A stretch of DNA of 64,000 nucleotides. It comes from Blattamonas nauphoetae. Its lineage: Eukaryota; Preaxostyla; Oxymonadida. This document shows, piece after piece, positions 1 to 11,166 of the stretch. The stretch covers positions 18,158 through 82,157 of the forward strand of contig JARBJD010000319.1 of assembly GCA_033064195.1 (NCBI GenBank). The letters run 5' to 3'. Under the pieces are notes generated by a model. That model did not search any database and was not told where the DNA came from. It worked only from the letters and a program-made list of their open reading frames with translations. Every line of letters starts with the position of its first letter. Position 1 is the stretch's first letter. Both the position numbers and the translations under genes were made by a program.

Positions 1-1
1 G

Positions 2-3000
2 GAGCAAATCATGCAGTCTGAAGTGGTCGCCGCAATCGCTCGACTGATGAATCAAACTGATTACAACACATTCAAGAATAACCAGACCAGCCATAGATTC
101 CAAATGCCGCCCAATGTGGAGGAACCACTTGTTTGCATCTCGTTCCTTCTGAATTGTCCAACACCAATCTATTTCAGCACAACAACTACTAAATTTACAT
201 CTAAACACACTTGCGTTTCTTCCCAACAGAGTATATTCTGGAGTCGCCGTCCACAATTTGAAACAACAGCAACGAAGGTCACTTCAATGCCAATGCTCAC
301 GTTCCCACAGCTCTCGAACAAAAGTGTGGAGGGCACGAAATTTCCACAGTCACACATCCCGACGGAGAGAGGAAAGACGGATTTCTATGCTGAAGATCTT
401 CAGGAAGTGACAGGTGGAAATTTACCAGGGCTTGATGCACTGATTGTGTCAAGAGGGACTGATGCAGCTTGTGAAACGATTTTCATGGCGATTCAAGCGA
501 CAAGCTCGAAAACTCACTCTCTGGCGGTCGATGGCATCACTCTCATGCAACAATTGCTATTCCAAGCAATGTGTCATTTGGAGCCGTCCGAAGAAATTGT
601 GGCGATCTACAATTATGCCACAACGCAGGAGGAATTTACATTTCCTTCGCGAACAGGGATTCTTGGCTTCCACATGGTGTCATCACACCTGAAGTTCGAT
701 GATAACACTCTTGCCCATATGTCGAGCATGCTCCGCCGTCGCGATCGTCCACTCGTATCGAACCCATTTGAATCGCAGCCAACAATGACAACAAGTTTCA
801 TCACAAACACTCTCCTCGCGAATCTCCCACGATATCCAACTTTCTCAAAGGCATTCGATCCATGGAAGACAACTCTGCTCAATATGAAGATACTCACTGA
901 TCCAAGCTTCATTCTGCCATATCGATGGAAACTGTTATGCGATGTCCTTCAGGACTCATCGCCCGCTCTCTTCGAACAAGATGGGATGGTACGCAAAACG
1001 ATACAGGAAATGCTTCGAATTGGACTCAGTCCCAATGACCTGGGTGAGTCAGTGGAAGACCGAATCAAGACATTCAAGAGCTTCCTCCTCTATATAGCCA
1101 TATCATGTCGAAGGAAAAAGCTCTTACATCCCAACACGGGTGAGGATGATTTTGACTTTGTCAATCTTGTGAAATCAATTATTGGGACAGATACATCTCC
1201 AGCATTCCAAACCATTCTCACGTCGCTCACTGGACAGGCATCAACCATGGACCAATCCATGCGTGACGAGCAACTCAAACAGTTAGACAGTCTGTACAGA
1301 GAGAATCGCATCCAAATGAGACTGTACCCTGTTTACCGCGTCATGACGAACAATGCGATGAAGCGGCTGAGGAATCCAACACAGGAATGTCTGTCTGTGA
1401 TTCAGAGTGAGAAAGATGGAGGGGTGTTCCGTGTCCCAACAAGAAACAACCTGTCTGCGATTCTCCACTGTGGAACTGTTCTTTTGGACAACATCCCTCC
1501 ATTGTCTCCGACAACCCCCGATTCACTCCCTCAATCCAAAACACTGAAAATTCCTGTGCATTCGTTCGTTCTGGCGAAACACGGTTTCTCTGATTCGATT
1601 CCTTCTCTGTGCGAACTCAAACAGAATGATGTTGAGAATGAAGTAACAAACGTGACACCATCCCCACTCATTCGATGGCTCCCACATCGAGTTGTGATTG
1701 ATCCATCGCTCTTCCCGAAGACTCAACCTCAAGAGGAATCATTGTCGTTTTTCACCACCTTCATCCATTGCCTGTTTAACAATCCTTTCATCCCTGTCAC
1801 AACCTCTTTCACAACAGATCTTCTGAACCGTAATCGAGATGACAAATCTCTTCTTGTTCACCTTCAGACAATCATTCCCAAACTCGACTCATTTCTATCC
1901 GAGTTAAAACTCAAAGACATTGCAGTGAAGAAAGCAGCTGACAAACCCGAAGGCCCCGAAATCGAAAAAGACAGCGGATCACAGGACGACACCGACCGTC
2001 ATGAAGTGAAGGAAGCAGATGACAAACCCGAAGGCCCTGAAATCGAAAAAGTCGGCGGATCACAGAAAACATCCAACAAACCTAAAAAAGAGAAATACAA
2101 AGGATTGCAGACAATACTGGACAAGCTATCAGATATTCTAAAAGAAGAACAAGCCTCCTCCGTTCTCTCCGAGCTCCCCGAACTCAGGTCGTCTCCCAGA
2201 AAGTTTAAACTCAACCGGGTCCAGAGAGATATCGTTAACCCAGACATCGAAGCGATCGAATCGATCGAGGCAATTCGACAACAGCCGACTCTCGTGTTTA
2301 TGAAGTCTGGGAGTGATTTCTTAGCTCCATCGACTAAAGAACCCAAGTTTGTTGTCGACTTGAAGACAGAAGCTCACCTCTTCCCGATTCCGTTCAGCAC
2401 GGGATACAAAGAAGGGGAACTCAGAGAAGAAATGAAGCAGATCTACGAACCATTGACTCAACTTCTGCCAGAACACTTTCCGAAGGAACATGTCTCACAC
2501 TCGCCTCCCCCACACTTGCCTCTCTCACACTCGCCTCCCTCACTCTCGCCTCCCCCACACTTGCCTCTCTCACACTCGCCTCCCTCACTCTCGCCTCTCT
2601 CTCTCTCACTCCTCTCAGTTGAGGCTGAAGGAAACAGGGAACAACATGAGATTTCATCGTCTAAGGAAGAAGCAGAAAGCATAGCTCGAGCAATTGAGGA
2701 TTCAGAAATTCTGAGAATCGGAGAAACATCGACAACGCCTCTCTTCGTGTTTATTGTTGATGAGGATCTCCCCGATCACGAGAGTCTGCCCATGTCACTC
2801 CATTCTGCCAACGGCAATGTTGACTGTGGCGTGATGCGACAAAGAAGCCTTGCAGATATCCTGTGGATCCTGTTCCTAACTCGCATCTCGCGTGAAGTGA
2901 TGGCACTCTCACTCAACACTTCCCTGAAACCAAAAGACTTCACCGAATATGTGCTCCCGTTCATCTCCCAAGTGCTCATGGATGAGTTTTACCGCCAAAA

Positions 3001-3646
3001 GGTTAAAATCATCCTTCCCAATATATTCCAAGCCATCATTTCTCTTGTCGAAGCAGAAGGTCTGGATAACCTCAACGAGCACCCATCGATCGGCATTGAG
3101 CTTCTTGTGTCTTCGTATCTCCACATGAAAGACGAAGCAGCTGTATTTTCTCTTTCACGTCTTTTGATGATGTGCAAATCAAAACCGAATGGCGAAACAC
3201 GGTTGGATACACTCATCAACAATGCATCACCAACCAATGAACTCGACCTACTGACTCGCTGGTTCAAACTTCTGTATTCGAACGTGAAAGAATTCGGATT
3301 CGACGTTGCGATCAAGAGTTATGGTTTCACGACTGCCACTATTCGATCAAACCTCCTCACTGCTTTCTATCTAATCATCGAGCTCAAACGTAAGGATCAG
3401 CAGCCACTTGTTACTCAGCTGCTCGCAACGATCACTTTCATTCTGAACGCAGGCACGCAACAGTTCTTCGATGAAAGGGACCGACCAACACTTCACGACC
3501 TACAAGAACTGGCTGTCAAATGCAGCCAGTCGTTGACCAACATCAAAGACCCTCGCAGAATCACCATCGCCAACCTCAGTCTGATGATCGCCACCATTCT
3601 TGGCCCTTCTCCCCGCCCCAAACCGAACCCTCAAGAGCGGAACTAG
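2..3646 (+). CDS. RHS/Crinkler-like giant protein, 3' part (5' end outside window)
   Basis: The frame is open from base 2, so the window starts inside the gene; the first ATG (base 11) is internal, because the full copy at 44249-52657 continues upstream of the matching point. About 1,211 residues are visible. Residues about 135-175 hold a motif typical of the restriction-endonuclease-fold domain of Crinkler/RHS proteins: a conserved Asp in LPGLDALIVSRG, then a beta strand IFMAIQAT, then a His. The NTPase half lies outside the window. From about residue 1000 comes the C-terminal helical domain that also occurs alone at 11167 and 13041. The middle is low complexity, with KPEGPEIEK repeats (about 1930-2070) and a Ser/Pro/Leu/His repeat near 2500. 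Family knowledge says such proteins join an NTPase to a nuclease. The role here is inferred and a substrate cannot be named. Confidence 0.75.
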   Translation, partial: EQIMQSEVVAAIARLMNQTDYNTFKNNQTSHRFQMPPNVEEPLVCISFLLNCPTPIYFSTTTTKFTSKHTCVSSQQSIFWSRRPQFETTATKVTSMPMLTFPQLSNKSVEGTKFPQSHIPTERGKTDFYAEDLQEVTGGNLPGLDALIVSRGTDAACETIFMAIQATSSKTHSLAVDGITLMQQLLFQAMCHLEPSEEIVAIYNYATTQEEFTFPSRTGILGFHMVSSHLKFDDNTLAHMSSMLRRRDRPLVSNPFESQPTMTTSFITNTLLANLPRYPTFSKAFDPWKTTLLNMKILTDPSFILPYRWKLLCDVLQDSSPALFEQDGMVRKTIQEMLRIGLSPNDLGESVEDRIKTFKSFLLYIAISCRRKKLLHPNTGEDDFDFVNLVKSIIGTDTSPAFQTILTSLTGQASTMDQSMRDEQLKQLDSLYRENRIQMRLYPVYRVMTNNAMKRLRNPTQECLSVIQSEKDGGVFRVPTRNNLSAILHCGTVLLDNIPPLSPTTPDSLPQSKTLKIPVHSFVLAKHGFSDSIPSLCELKQNDVENEVTNVTPSPLIRWLPHRVVIDPSLFPKTQPQEESLSFFTTFIHCLFNNPFIPVTTSFTTDLLNRNRDDKSLLVHLQTIIPKLDSFLSELKLKDIAVKKAADKPEGPEIEKDSGSQDDTDRHEVKEADDKPEGPEIEKVGGSQKTSNKPKKEKYKGLQTILDKLSDILKEEQASSVLSELPELRSSPRKFKLNRVQRDIVNPDIEAIESIEAIRQQPTLVFMKSGSDFLAPSTKEPKFVVDLKTEAHLFPIPFSTGYKEGELREEMKQIYEPLTQLLPEHFPKEHVSHSPPPHLPLSHSPPSLSPPPHLPLSHSPPSLSPLSLSLLSVEAEGNREQHEISSSKEEAESIARAIEDSEILRIGETSTTPLFVFIVDEDLPDHESLPMSLHSANGNVDCGVMRQRSLADILWILFLTRISREVMALSLNTSLKPKDFTEYVLPFISQVLMDEFYRQKVKIILPNIFQAIISLVEAEGLDNLNEHPSIGIELLVSSYLHMKDEAAVFSLSRLLMMCKSKPNGETRLDTLINNASPTNELDLLTRWFKLLYSNVKEFGFDVAIKSYGFTTATIRSNLLTAFYLIIELKRKDQQPLVTQLLATITFILNAGTQQFFDERDRPTLHDLQELAVKCSQSLTNIKDPRRITIANLSLMIATILGPSPRPKPNPQERN
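2501..2615 (+). repeat. 45-bp tandem repeat inside the RHS-like gene
   Basis: A 45-bp unit (15 codons rich in Ser, Pro, Leu and His) occurs about 2.3 times and keeps the reading frame. The other full copy (44249-52657) lacks it at the matching place, so it expanded in this copy only. Confidence 0.8.
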
Positions 3647-3822
3647 TCCTCCACCAAACTGAATGTTCTTGACCAGTTGATCACCTCCCCCAGAAACGGA
3701 TTACAATAATCACTCAAAATTTCTTCATTCATAAACCATTCGCAATTTTCATATTTTTAAACAATTTGGTGAAAATGCGAGGCCAGTTGAAATCCCGAAA
3801 GCGATAAAGGTCCAGATCTCAC
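3647..3822 (+). other. Conserved 3' flank of the RHS-like gene
   Basis: This stretch closely matches 52640-52780, which follows the intact RHS-like gene, including the shared words CATATTTTT and AAGGTCCAGATCTCACC. The match stops at about 3822, where surface-gene sequence begins. It marks the 3' UTR or terminator region of the family and the end of the RHS unit. I see no gene in it. Confidence 0.65.
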
Positions 3823-3828
3823 CAATAG

Positions 3829-6732
3829 TTAGACATCATCGTTCTCCAAATCCTTCTAACTGCGCAGAGACCAATCTATGAATCCCGAGCTTCTTTATCA
3901 AGCTATTTAAGCAAGAATGATGTTGAGAACTTCGACAACAGAATTACGGGATCGGAGATTGTTCAACTCCCGAATGACCTCACAGTCTCGTCGACGATCC
4001 AGATCAGATCCGAAGAACTGTCGTTGATTGGCAATAATACATGCTTATTGTTCCATCATGACATCAATCTCCACTCTGATCATCGTCTCTTATCACGAAA
4101 TCACGATTCATCCACTTCTCGGAACCCATCATCGGAACAACAGACCAAGGAAGGAGCGACTACATCGATATTTTTGTTCGATGTCTCAAATAGCACATTT
4201 TCTGTGAAAGACGTCCATATGAACTGCAACTCGGGAAGAAATGGGGTCTGTTCGGTCTCTGGCTCCCAAGTCCAGTTTTCATCAAGTACAATCTCATCAA
4301 ACGGGATTAATTCACCATTTATGGTCAGAATGTTCGACTCTGAAGCATGCCAGCAGATGTCAACCTTTTCCCTTGTCGGTGTGACTCACCTCTCAAAAAC
4401 ATGCACCCTGCCACCTCTCGTCGGAATTCTCCGCCCACCAACCATCATCACCTCCGCCCCCAACTCAGAATATTTTGACTCCACGTTGGATGCATCGACT
4501 GGCGTGTCTGTTGTCGGAGTGGGCCTCGTGTTCAGCTCGACGTCCTTCTCGGCTGGAACAGGCCCTCTCTTCTCTTTCAGCTTGACAGAAGAATCGTTGC
4601 TGGCCGACACAACACACTCACTTCGAATGGAGACAACGCTGATGGGAAGCTCATTCTTGAATGTGACAAGCAGAAGAGTGGAGACAAGGAAGGAACAGCT
4701 TTTTGGGGGAGAAGTGAATCAGCGAGTGGTTGGATGCTCGATTGGTCAGAGCACGAACCACAACAGTGGGACCGCGATGATGGACGTGAACATGGGAGGG
4801 AACGTGAGATGTATGAACACCTCGTTCTGCAAATGCCGACGCGAAGGAAACACCAACCCTTCGTTCATCAACGAAAACGTCACTCAGACAACCATCGGCC
4901 GCCAAATCATCCCCTCCTCTTCAACAATCACTCTCGTCTCGTACTCGCTCTGCACATTCAAAGACATGACTGTCTCAAAATGGACCGTTGACGGAGGGGG
5001 TGCTGCGGTCCATATCAACAAATCCTCGTCTTCCCTCGCTGTGCTTGACTGCTTCTTCGAGAATTGCACCTGCACTGACTCTCACGACGATGGGGGAGCT
5101 ATCTGCATGTGGGGGAAGTCAGCCAGTGGACAGTTTTTCAGACTCGAGCGATCTTCATTCTCCAAATGCGAGACAAAAGTTGTCGATCAGAACTTTGCTG
5201 GCTGTGTGCTTGTTGTGAATACACCCTCTGTCACCATCCACGACTGCTTCTTTGAAAAATCAACAGCTTTCTACGACGGAGCCCTCACTCTCTACACAGG
5301 CACACACAGCATCCTCTTCAACTGTGCCTTCGTCCTCTGCTCTGCCCAGAATTATAGTGGCGCTGTGGGCATACACTTCACAGCGACTTTCGAGTTCTTA
5401 TTCGTTCAGTTTCGAGAATGCCAATCAACTGCAATCCCCAATGGACGTGATGTCTTCTTCCGTGATATTCTGGCCTCTCAGATCACTTCTGACATGTTCA
5501 AGTTCTGCGATTCCACGTCTGGCTCGCCCAACATCTACTTTCAGAAAGGCTCCACTTCTAACAGCAATTTCATCCCCCAAATCTCAAAGGGGTCCACTCC
5601 AACCATTTCACTGACGATTAACTTCGATGAACTTCAAGAGCTGGCCACAGTGACCGTGACAGCCTCAGAAGCGATTGAGGGGACGATGGGGATTCTGCTG
5701 GATGGGCTGATTGTGCCTCGTGTGGTCCATGTCACATTTGGCTCCATTGACAAGAAGAGCCAAACTGGAATCGAAGTTGTCTCTTCAGGTCGGAATGGTG
5801 TCCTCCCGAAGGCTCAATATTCCCTCCTCAACTACTCGCACAGTTCTTCCCTCTTCCCTCCCAAGCTATTTGGATGTGTCTGCTCGTCACAAGATTCCGA
5901 CACAATCATCCTCGTCGTCGATGGGTGGCGATTTGAGGAAGGCAACTATGTCATGTTCGTCAAGACGGGAGTAAACAGTGAAGAGATGGAGGTCGCATTG
6001 AATCGACTCGACAAGTACACACTTCGCGGAACAGCCCCACTGTATCCATCAACAGCGGAAGGACGGTTGGACTGGGACACAGAATATGAAGTGACCAAAG
6101 TTGTGATGAAGACAGCGGACAACATTGAAACAATCGTGCCGCTTCAATCGGTCAAGTTCACCACTCCAAAAGAACCGATCCGGATTGAAGGAGCAAACTG
6201 CTCGCTGGGAGGAGAGAAGGAGAAAGCGGGAGTTGTGGAGTTTTGGGGAGTGGGTCTGTCGAGTGGAAAGGGATACACCCTGAAGGTGCAGAAAGAGTCG
6301 TCAGAGGGAGTCTTGTCTGGAGAAGATATTGAGTTGGTTGGGACACTCACACCGTCTCCGGGAAGTGAATCTGGATCGTTCTCGCACACTGAGGAGATCT
6401 TCGGAGTGTCCCCTGCTCTTCTTTCATATGGATCGAGATATCAGGTCGTTGGGATTGTTGTGGGAGGAGTGGAAGGAGTGGTGAACAAGAAAGTTGGCTT
6501 CTCTGTTCCTGGTGAGCCCAGTCGATTGACGAAAATGACAGGGAGCGACTTCACGGATGCAGAAAAGACGCGAATTGAACTTTCATTTGAAACCCACGCT
6601 CTGTCAGCGAGCACAGCTTTCGAAATGATTCTCCAGTCGATAGTTGGAGAAGGAGAAACAGGGCACGAGAAGACACTTGTGTTAACAACGAACATGAATG
6701 GAGAGATTGAGAGATTTCCAATGATTCTTTAT
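3829..6732 (+). CDS. Beta-helix surface protein, N-terminal part, split by a transposon
   Basis: The frame is open from 3829 but has no in-frame ATG before well past 4024, and no signal peptide. The start therefore appears lost at the junction with the RHS flank. Residues resemble the right-handed parallel beta-helix (pectin-lyase-like) surface proteins abundant in oxymonads: short turns with Cys, Asn and Gly such as VLDCFFENCTC and DDGGAICMWG. From about 5600 come repeated Ig-like modules starting with EPIRIEG or EPSRLTK. The reading ends at residues MILY at 6721-6732, the left copy of the target duplication of the element at 6733-7294. The same frame resumes at 7303, so the two parts are one gene. 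In its present state the gene is probably not functional unless the insert is spliced out. Confidence 0.7.
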
Positions 6733-7294
6733 CAGGGTTCTGACTGGTCAGCACATTTTAGTGCATTCGTCGGATCAAATGATCCGACGGGCACTTTTTT
6801 CTCGTCCGATCTTCGCCTATTTGGGAGTTTCGAGATTTCACTAAATTTGTCACTTTCCACTCTTTTCTGATGTTTACTTCGCATAATATATTGTTTATTT
6901 AACTTTTTCATCTCTAAAACACCAATAAAAGGAGTTTCTGGTCACATCAACGACTTTCTTGACATCATCTCTAGGATCGATCCCATTGTCATGTTTTTGT
7001 GGATGTTGATTTCATCGATTCTGACCATCTTTCGATGTTCATTCGCATGAATCTTTATCACGGAATGCTCCTCTTCGTTGTATTTTGTCCTCATTCATGT
7101 CTTCAGAACCATCTTCTACGAATCGACTCGGATCCTCAAGTTCGAAACGATTTATGACAATTTTCTATTTTCACTTCATTATCACTTTTTTGTTCGAATA
7201 AAGACTCAAATAACACAAAATAATAAGAAACAAGCATTATTTGGATGGTCGGATCAAAAATGGTCGGATCAGTCGGATCCTAATCAGAAGCCTG
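6733..7294. mobile_element. Element D: 562-bp non-autonomous hAT-like element
   Basis: The insert is flanked by a perfect 8-bp duplication TTCTTTAT (6725-6732 and 7295-7302). Its ends form an 11-bp inverted repeat, CAGGGTTCTGA against CAGGCTTCTGA. Near both ends the word GTCGGATC recurs in both orientations, including a 9-bp stem at about 6769-6788. An 8-bp target duplication with CAG-starting ends fits the hAT superfamily. No transposase is encoded. It breaks a surface-protein gene, and the frames on either side match exactly, so the insertion is recent or was never followed by decay. Confidence 0.88.
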
Positions 7295-7302
7295 TTCTTT
7301 AT

Positions 7303-10300
7303 CCTCGTGAGGAAGACGAGACGAAACGGAAAGGGCAGTTGGAGTTTGGAACTCGATATGAAGTGAAAAGGATTCAAGAAGGATCGACTGCGATCCACTT
7401 CGAAGCAACAGCCACAACATTCTCCACCCCCGATGAGCCGACTCGCATTGAAGCTTGTGTCAATCGACTTCTCAACAAAGATCGAACTCAATTGACACTT
7501 GTTTTGACTGGTCGACTGTTGACATCGACTAAGTTGTCTATCTGCCTCGACAACGGTTCAAACACGTGGACCCCTCTCTCTCCAATAACAGTTGAGAATG
7601 ATACTCACTGTTCAGTTGAGTTTCAAGTTGGGAAGGATGAGAATACATCCACACTCGCTTTTGGAAAGAAGTACACGCTCCAACGAGATGGTGAGTCAAC
7701 TCATTTTGTCGTGCATGGTGGAATTGTTGTTTCTGTTCCCAATCCTCCCTCTCTCCAAGAGATCAGGTTCTCATTTGCGAACGATTTGAACACGAGCTGT
7801 GTTGTGGAAGTGGCTGGAAATGATTTGGTGGCCTCGACAGAATACAACGTGACGCTGAACTCGTCGTTGTGGGTGATCGTCCGTTTCTCATCATCAACGA
7901 AAGGAAAGTCAGGAGAGACTCAGATTGGATGGGAAGGAGGACTGCAGTTCGACGCAGAATACACAGTGACATCACTTGTGCCATTGAATGTGGAAGATGG
8001 AGACATCCTGCTTTTGGAATCTGTTTCGGGGGAGACTGGAAAGCGACCATCCTCGTTCAACATCTTCACCGATTCATCGTCTTTGGAAGGAAGTCCGTTT
8101 TGTGGAGATTTATCGCGAGCGTGTTCATCGATCTCTGAAGTGTGGAAGATTATTTCCGGACTTGTGATTGTTCGACCGACGATTGAGATTGTGGACTCAG
8201 TGAGGATGAACGATGGGATTCGGATTGTTGGAGGGATGCATGTTGTGATTCGAAATGGGACTAGTTCTGAACCATCACTGATCATTCCATCGTCGTTCTC
8301 TCTGGACTCACTGTCAGCTGTGATTGTTGTGGAAGCGACTGGATTCCTCGAGCTTCGGAATGTGGATGTGTGGATTGAGTCATCAGATCCATCGTTCGTC
8401 TTCATCTCTGCGACACAAGCGACGATCATCCTGCGAGAAGGAATCATCACTGGACCAAAATCGTCTCCAACGCGAAACGAGGAAGCGTCCGAAGATGTCT
8501 GTTCATGGACAAGTGGAATCCTTCAGTTGACAAACTGTGCAACCAGTGTCTCACACCAGGATATGCTGTGTTTGGCACAAGGTTTCCTCAACATGAAAGG
8601 AGGAAGCGTCTCACTGGTGTCCTCTCTTTTTTCAGACAACTCTCCCAATCTCGAACCATTCCCCTCTTTTCGCCGAAATCTGATCTGCTCGGAAAGTGGC
8701 TCGATTGACGTGAGGAGCCCAAGAGGGGGAGATGGAACAACAGAAAGTCCGTCAGCTTGGATTATTACAGACGGATGCTCAATGGAGGGCGATGGTCTCA
8801 AATTGGTATCGCCTTTCTTCATCCCAACTCTTTCAAACACGTCGACATCATCGTTCGACAAGAAGGAGGCACTCTACGAAATCGAAATGGAAGGATCAAC
8901 TCTGATTCCGTGTGGCTTGTTTCTAGAAGTGTTTGAAATGACAAAAGATAAGCAAGAAGGAACACTATCTCGACATTCCCTCAACAGAAACACAACCAAT
9001 TCGTTCACCGAGACTTCCATCAAACTCACTCTCCCCTCGTCGTCACTCAGCTCACTGAAACCTGAATTGGAATGGCGAGGTCGACTGGTTTTCGGAGCAG
9101 ATCGAAGAACAGACACGACATTCATCATCCAACCAAACAGAATCGAGAAACTCTCGCAATCGATAAAAGACAACATGAAATGGTGGCTTCCTCTGGTCAT
9201 TGTTGTGGCTGTCGCTCTTCTAGTCGTCATTCTGCTGATCGTTATGTGCGTGTGGAGGAGAAAGAAGAATGGTCGGAAGGAAGACAAAGAACCTCTGATG
9301 TTGACGCAAGAGATGGAAGTTGAGAAATATGAAGAAGTTGAGGAAGATCCAAACGCACCAACAGCTCATGTGTCTTCTGTTCGAGGGCTGAATGGGAACA
9401 CACTGAACGTTGGGCATTGGACAGAGAACGAGCGGAGTGAAACGAGGAAGATCGCAGAAGAGAAGGAAGAGCGAGAGATCCCATTTGAGAACAGAGTGTG
9501 TGGACTGAGCTGTGGAGAGAAGGATGGAGTTGTGGAAGTTGTTGACAAGACAGAAACACTTTATCGTCGTCTTCATGTTTCGAAACTTGGAGTGGATCGG
9601 CGTTGGGCGCAGTTGTCGGTTGCTCGAGGTCTGTCGCGTGCGATGAAGATGTCGCACTATTCAGCGATTCTGACAGAACTGACATCACACTCGGTTGTGC
9701 TGAGTGGAGAGAGGACGATGCATTTGATTCTGAAGTCAGACACGACTCAGCCGGATCCACTCACTGAACAGCCAACGCAACCGAATGAAGATCTCGATGA
9801 AAACAGAAATGAAGATGAACCAGTTGAGACTCCTCTCAACTTATCGGTTCATGAAACTGATCAGAAACCAGCACATCCACAACCACCTCAGATTGTTCGT
9901 CCCCACCCTCTTCGTCAGAGTGAAGTGCACCGTGATGATGTTCGATGGCAGGCACCAGAAGAAGAGGAAGGGAGGGAAGAGGGAAGGAAGACGAACGAAG
10001 GAGAAGTTCGAAATGAGATTGACAGAACGAAAGCGTCGGTTTTTCGGCTTGGTCTCGTCTTGTGGGAAATTGAGACTGGTCTTGTTCCTTTCGCCGAGCA
10101 GGATGGCGTGAATGCTCATCGGAACCTGTCGATTGGGATCATGCCACCGATGGAAGGAATAGGAGAGAAGATGAAAGAGCTGATTGAGGAATGCCTGTCT
10201 GTAAACCCCGCAGATCGTCCATCAATTGACTCGATCATTTCTCGACTGTCGTCGATGGATGGGAAGGCGTCAGCTCAGAAAGCACAACACATCGCTCTCT

Positions 10301-10305
10301 CCTGA
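7303..10305 (+). CDS. Beta-helix surface protein, C-terminal part with TM helix and pseudokinase tail
   Basis: This continues the gene beginning before 6732. In order it holds Ig-like modules (EPTRIEA onward), a short second beta-helix region (about 8090-9030), a membrane helix WWLPLVIVVAVALLVVILLI (about 9178-9250) followed by a basic stop-transfer stretch, and a cytoplasmic tail related to protein kinases. The tail keeps the APE-like WQAPE, the subdomain IX pattern LGLVLWEIETG and the final C..VNPADRPS. It lacks a glycine loop, a VAIK lysine, HRD and DFG, so I read it as a pseudokinase. The shape suggests a surface receptor or adhesin with a signalling or scaffold tail. Its 3' half is duplicated at 39587-41368. 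Confidence 0.78.
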   Translation, partial: PREEDETKRKGQLEFGTRYEVKRIQEGSTAIHFEATATTFSTPDEPTRIEACVNRLLNKDRTQLTLVLTGRLLTSTKLSICLDNGSNTWTPLSPITVENDTHCSVEFQVGKDENTSTLAFGKKYTLQRDGESTHFVVHGGIVVSVPNPPSLQEIRFSFANDLNTSCVVEVAGNDLVASTEYNVTLNSSLWVIVRFSSSTKGKSGETQIGWEGGLQFDAEYTVTSLVPLNVEDGDILLLESVSGETGKRPSSFNIFTDSSSLEGSPFCGDLSRACSSISEVWKIISGLVIVRPTIEIVDSVRMNDGIRIVGGMHVVIRNGTSSEPSLIIPSSFSLDSLSAVIVVEATGFLELRNVDVWIESSDPSFVFISATQATIILREGIITGPKSSPTRNEEASEDVCSWTSGILQLTNCATSVSHQDMLCLAQGFLNMKGGSVSLVSSLFSDNSPNLEPFPSFRRNLICSESGSIDVRSPRGGDGTTESPSAWIITDGCSMEGDGLKLVSPFFIPTLSNTSTSSFDKKEALYEIEMEGSTLIPCGLFLEVFEMTKDKQEGTLSRHSLNRNTTNSFTETSIKLTLPSSSLSSLKPELEWRGRLVFGADRRTDTTFIIQPNRIEKLSQSIKDNMKWWLPLVIVVAVALLVVILLIVMCVWRRKKNGRKEDKEPLMLTQEMEVEKYEEVEEDPNAPTAHVSSVRGLNGNTLNVGHWTENERSETRKIAEEKEEREIPFENRVCGLSCGEKDGVVEVVDKTETLYRRLHVSKLGVDRRWAQLSVARGLSRAMKMSHYSAILTELTSHSVVLSGERTMHLILKSDTTQPDPLTEQPTQPNEDLDENRNEDEPVETPLNLSVHETDQKPAHPQPPQIVRPHPLRQSEVHRDDVRWQAPEEEEGREEGRKTNEGEVRNEIDRTKASVFRLGLVLWEIETGLVPFAEQDGVNAHRNLSIGIMPPMEGIGEKMKELIEECLSVNPADRPSIDSIISRLSSMDGKASAQKAQHIALS

Positions 10306-11107
10306 CCCACCCACCTCATTTTACCACACTCCAACACACATTCACATCACACACCAACAGGTAAATCCTACCACTTCACAACTTATCACGAGACGACGAC
10401 ACAACTCACCTCCACGCGCGAATGATCGAATCCGATCACTCCCCACCTCAACAAGGGCCGACAACTCACCACTTCTGCACTCTCAACATGAACACTTCAT
10501 TTCACTGAACACATCCACTTCACAGGATGGACGATGGTCTCATGTCTGGTCATCTCTCTCCTTTTTTTACATTCTCCTCTCCTTCGACGATGGTTAAGAG
10601 TTCCTCTTCAGTGCCTTCTTTTCATTTTCTCCCTTTGTACTCCTCTGGAAGAAGGAACTCCGACTCTCACGAAAGGTTGGGTTCTTGATTTGTGCCCTCG
10701 AACGAGAAGACAACATCACACAACCACTCATTTTCTTATCTTTGGTCTATCTTCATCACTCAACTATCCATGATTATGATCTCATCTTCTTTTCTCCACT
10801 TAACATATCACTCTCTTTATACAATGCGTTTTTGTCATAACATTCTTGTTTAGATTTTGTGTGAGATGCTGTGGAGCCCTTCGCTGTTGTCCTTCATCTC
10901 TCTTCATCTTCATCTCCCATGTCACTCCCTCGTTTCCCTCACATCATGATTTCACTTCGCACGACGTTTTTCACTCGACTACTTTTCTCATCCATCACGA
11001 GATTGTCTCAATCTCACGAGCACAAAAGCACGAGGGAAGGTTATTCACGTTACGAGACAGATTATCACTCTTATATTCTCCGAACTTGCCAAGACTCACA
11101 TCTTGTT
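10306..11107. other. Intergenic region, no gene seen
   Basis: The first 500 bp is pyrimidine-rich 3' flank shared with 41369-41815. The rest leads up to the RHS mini-gene. ORFs here are short, overlap one another and have no recognisable motif. Confidence 0.6.
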
Positions 11108-11127
11108 GAAACTATGGGTCATGATCC
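11108..11127 (+). promoter_or_regulatory. Conserved leader motif with upstream ATG (copy 1)
   Basis: The motif GAAACTATGGGTCATGATCC lies so that ACTATGGGTC starts exactly 56 bp before the start codon at 11167. The same spacing is seen upstream of 13041 and 44249. The ATG inside it (11114) opens an out-of-frame uORF beginning MGHDPNSKNSH that overlaps the main start. Confidence 0.6.
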
Positions 11128-11166
11128 TAATTCTAAGAATTCTCATTTGAGGAACGAGTTGATACT

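Noticed and set aside
11-3646. Bacterial Rhs toxin or polymorphic toxin
   Set aside because: There are no YD repeats or bacterial context. The RHS used here means the eukaryotic retrotransposon-hot-spot/Crinkler group.
7920-8450. 176-codon minus-strand ORF, with similar ones at 9242-9760 and 40410-40820
   Set aside because: They lie opposite strongly conserved coding sequence of the surface gene, have no motif, and are explained by its codon bias.
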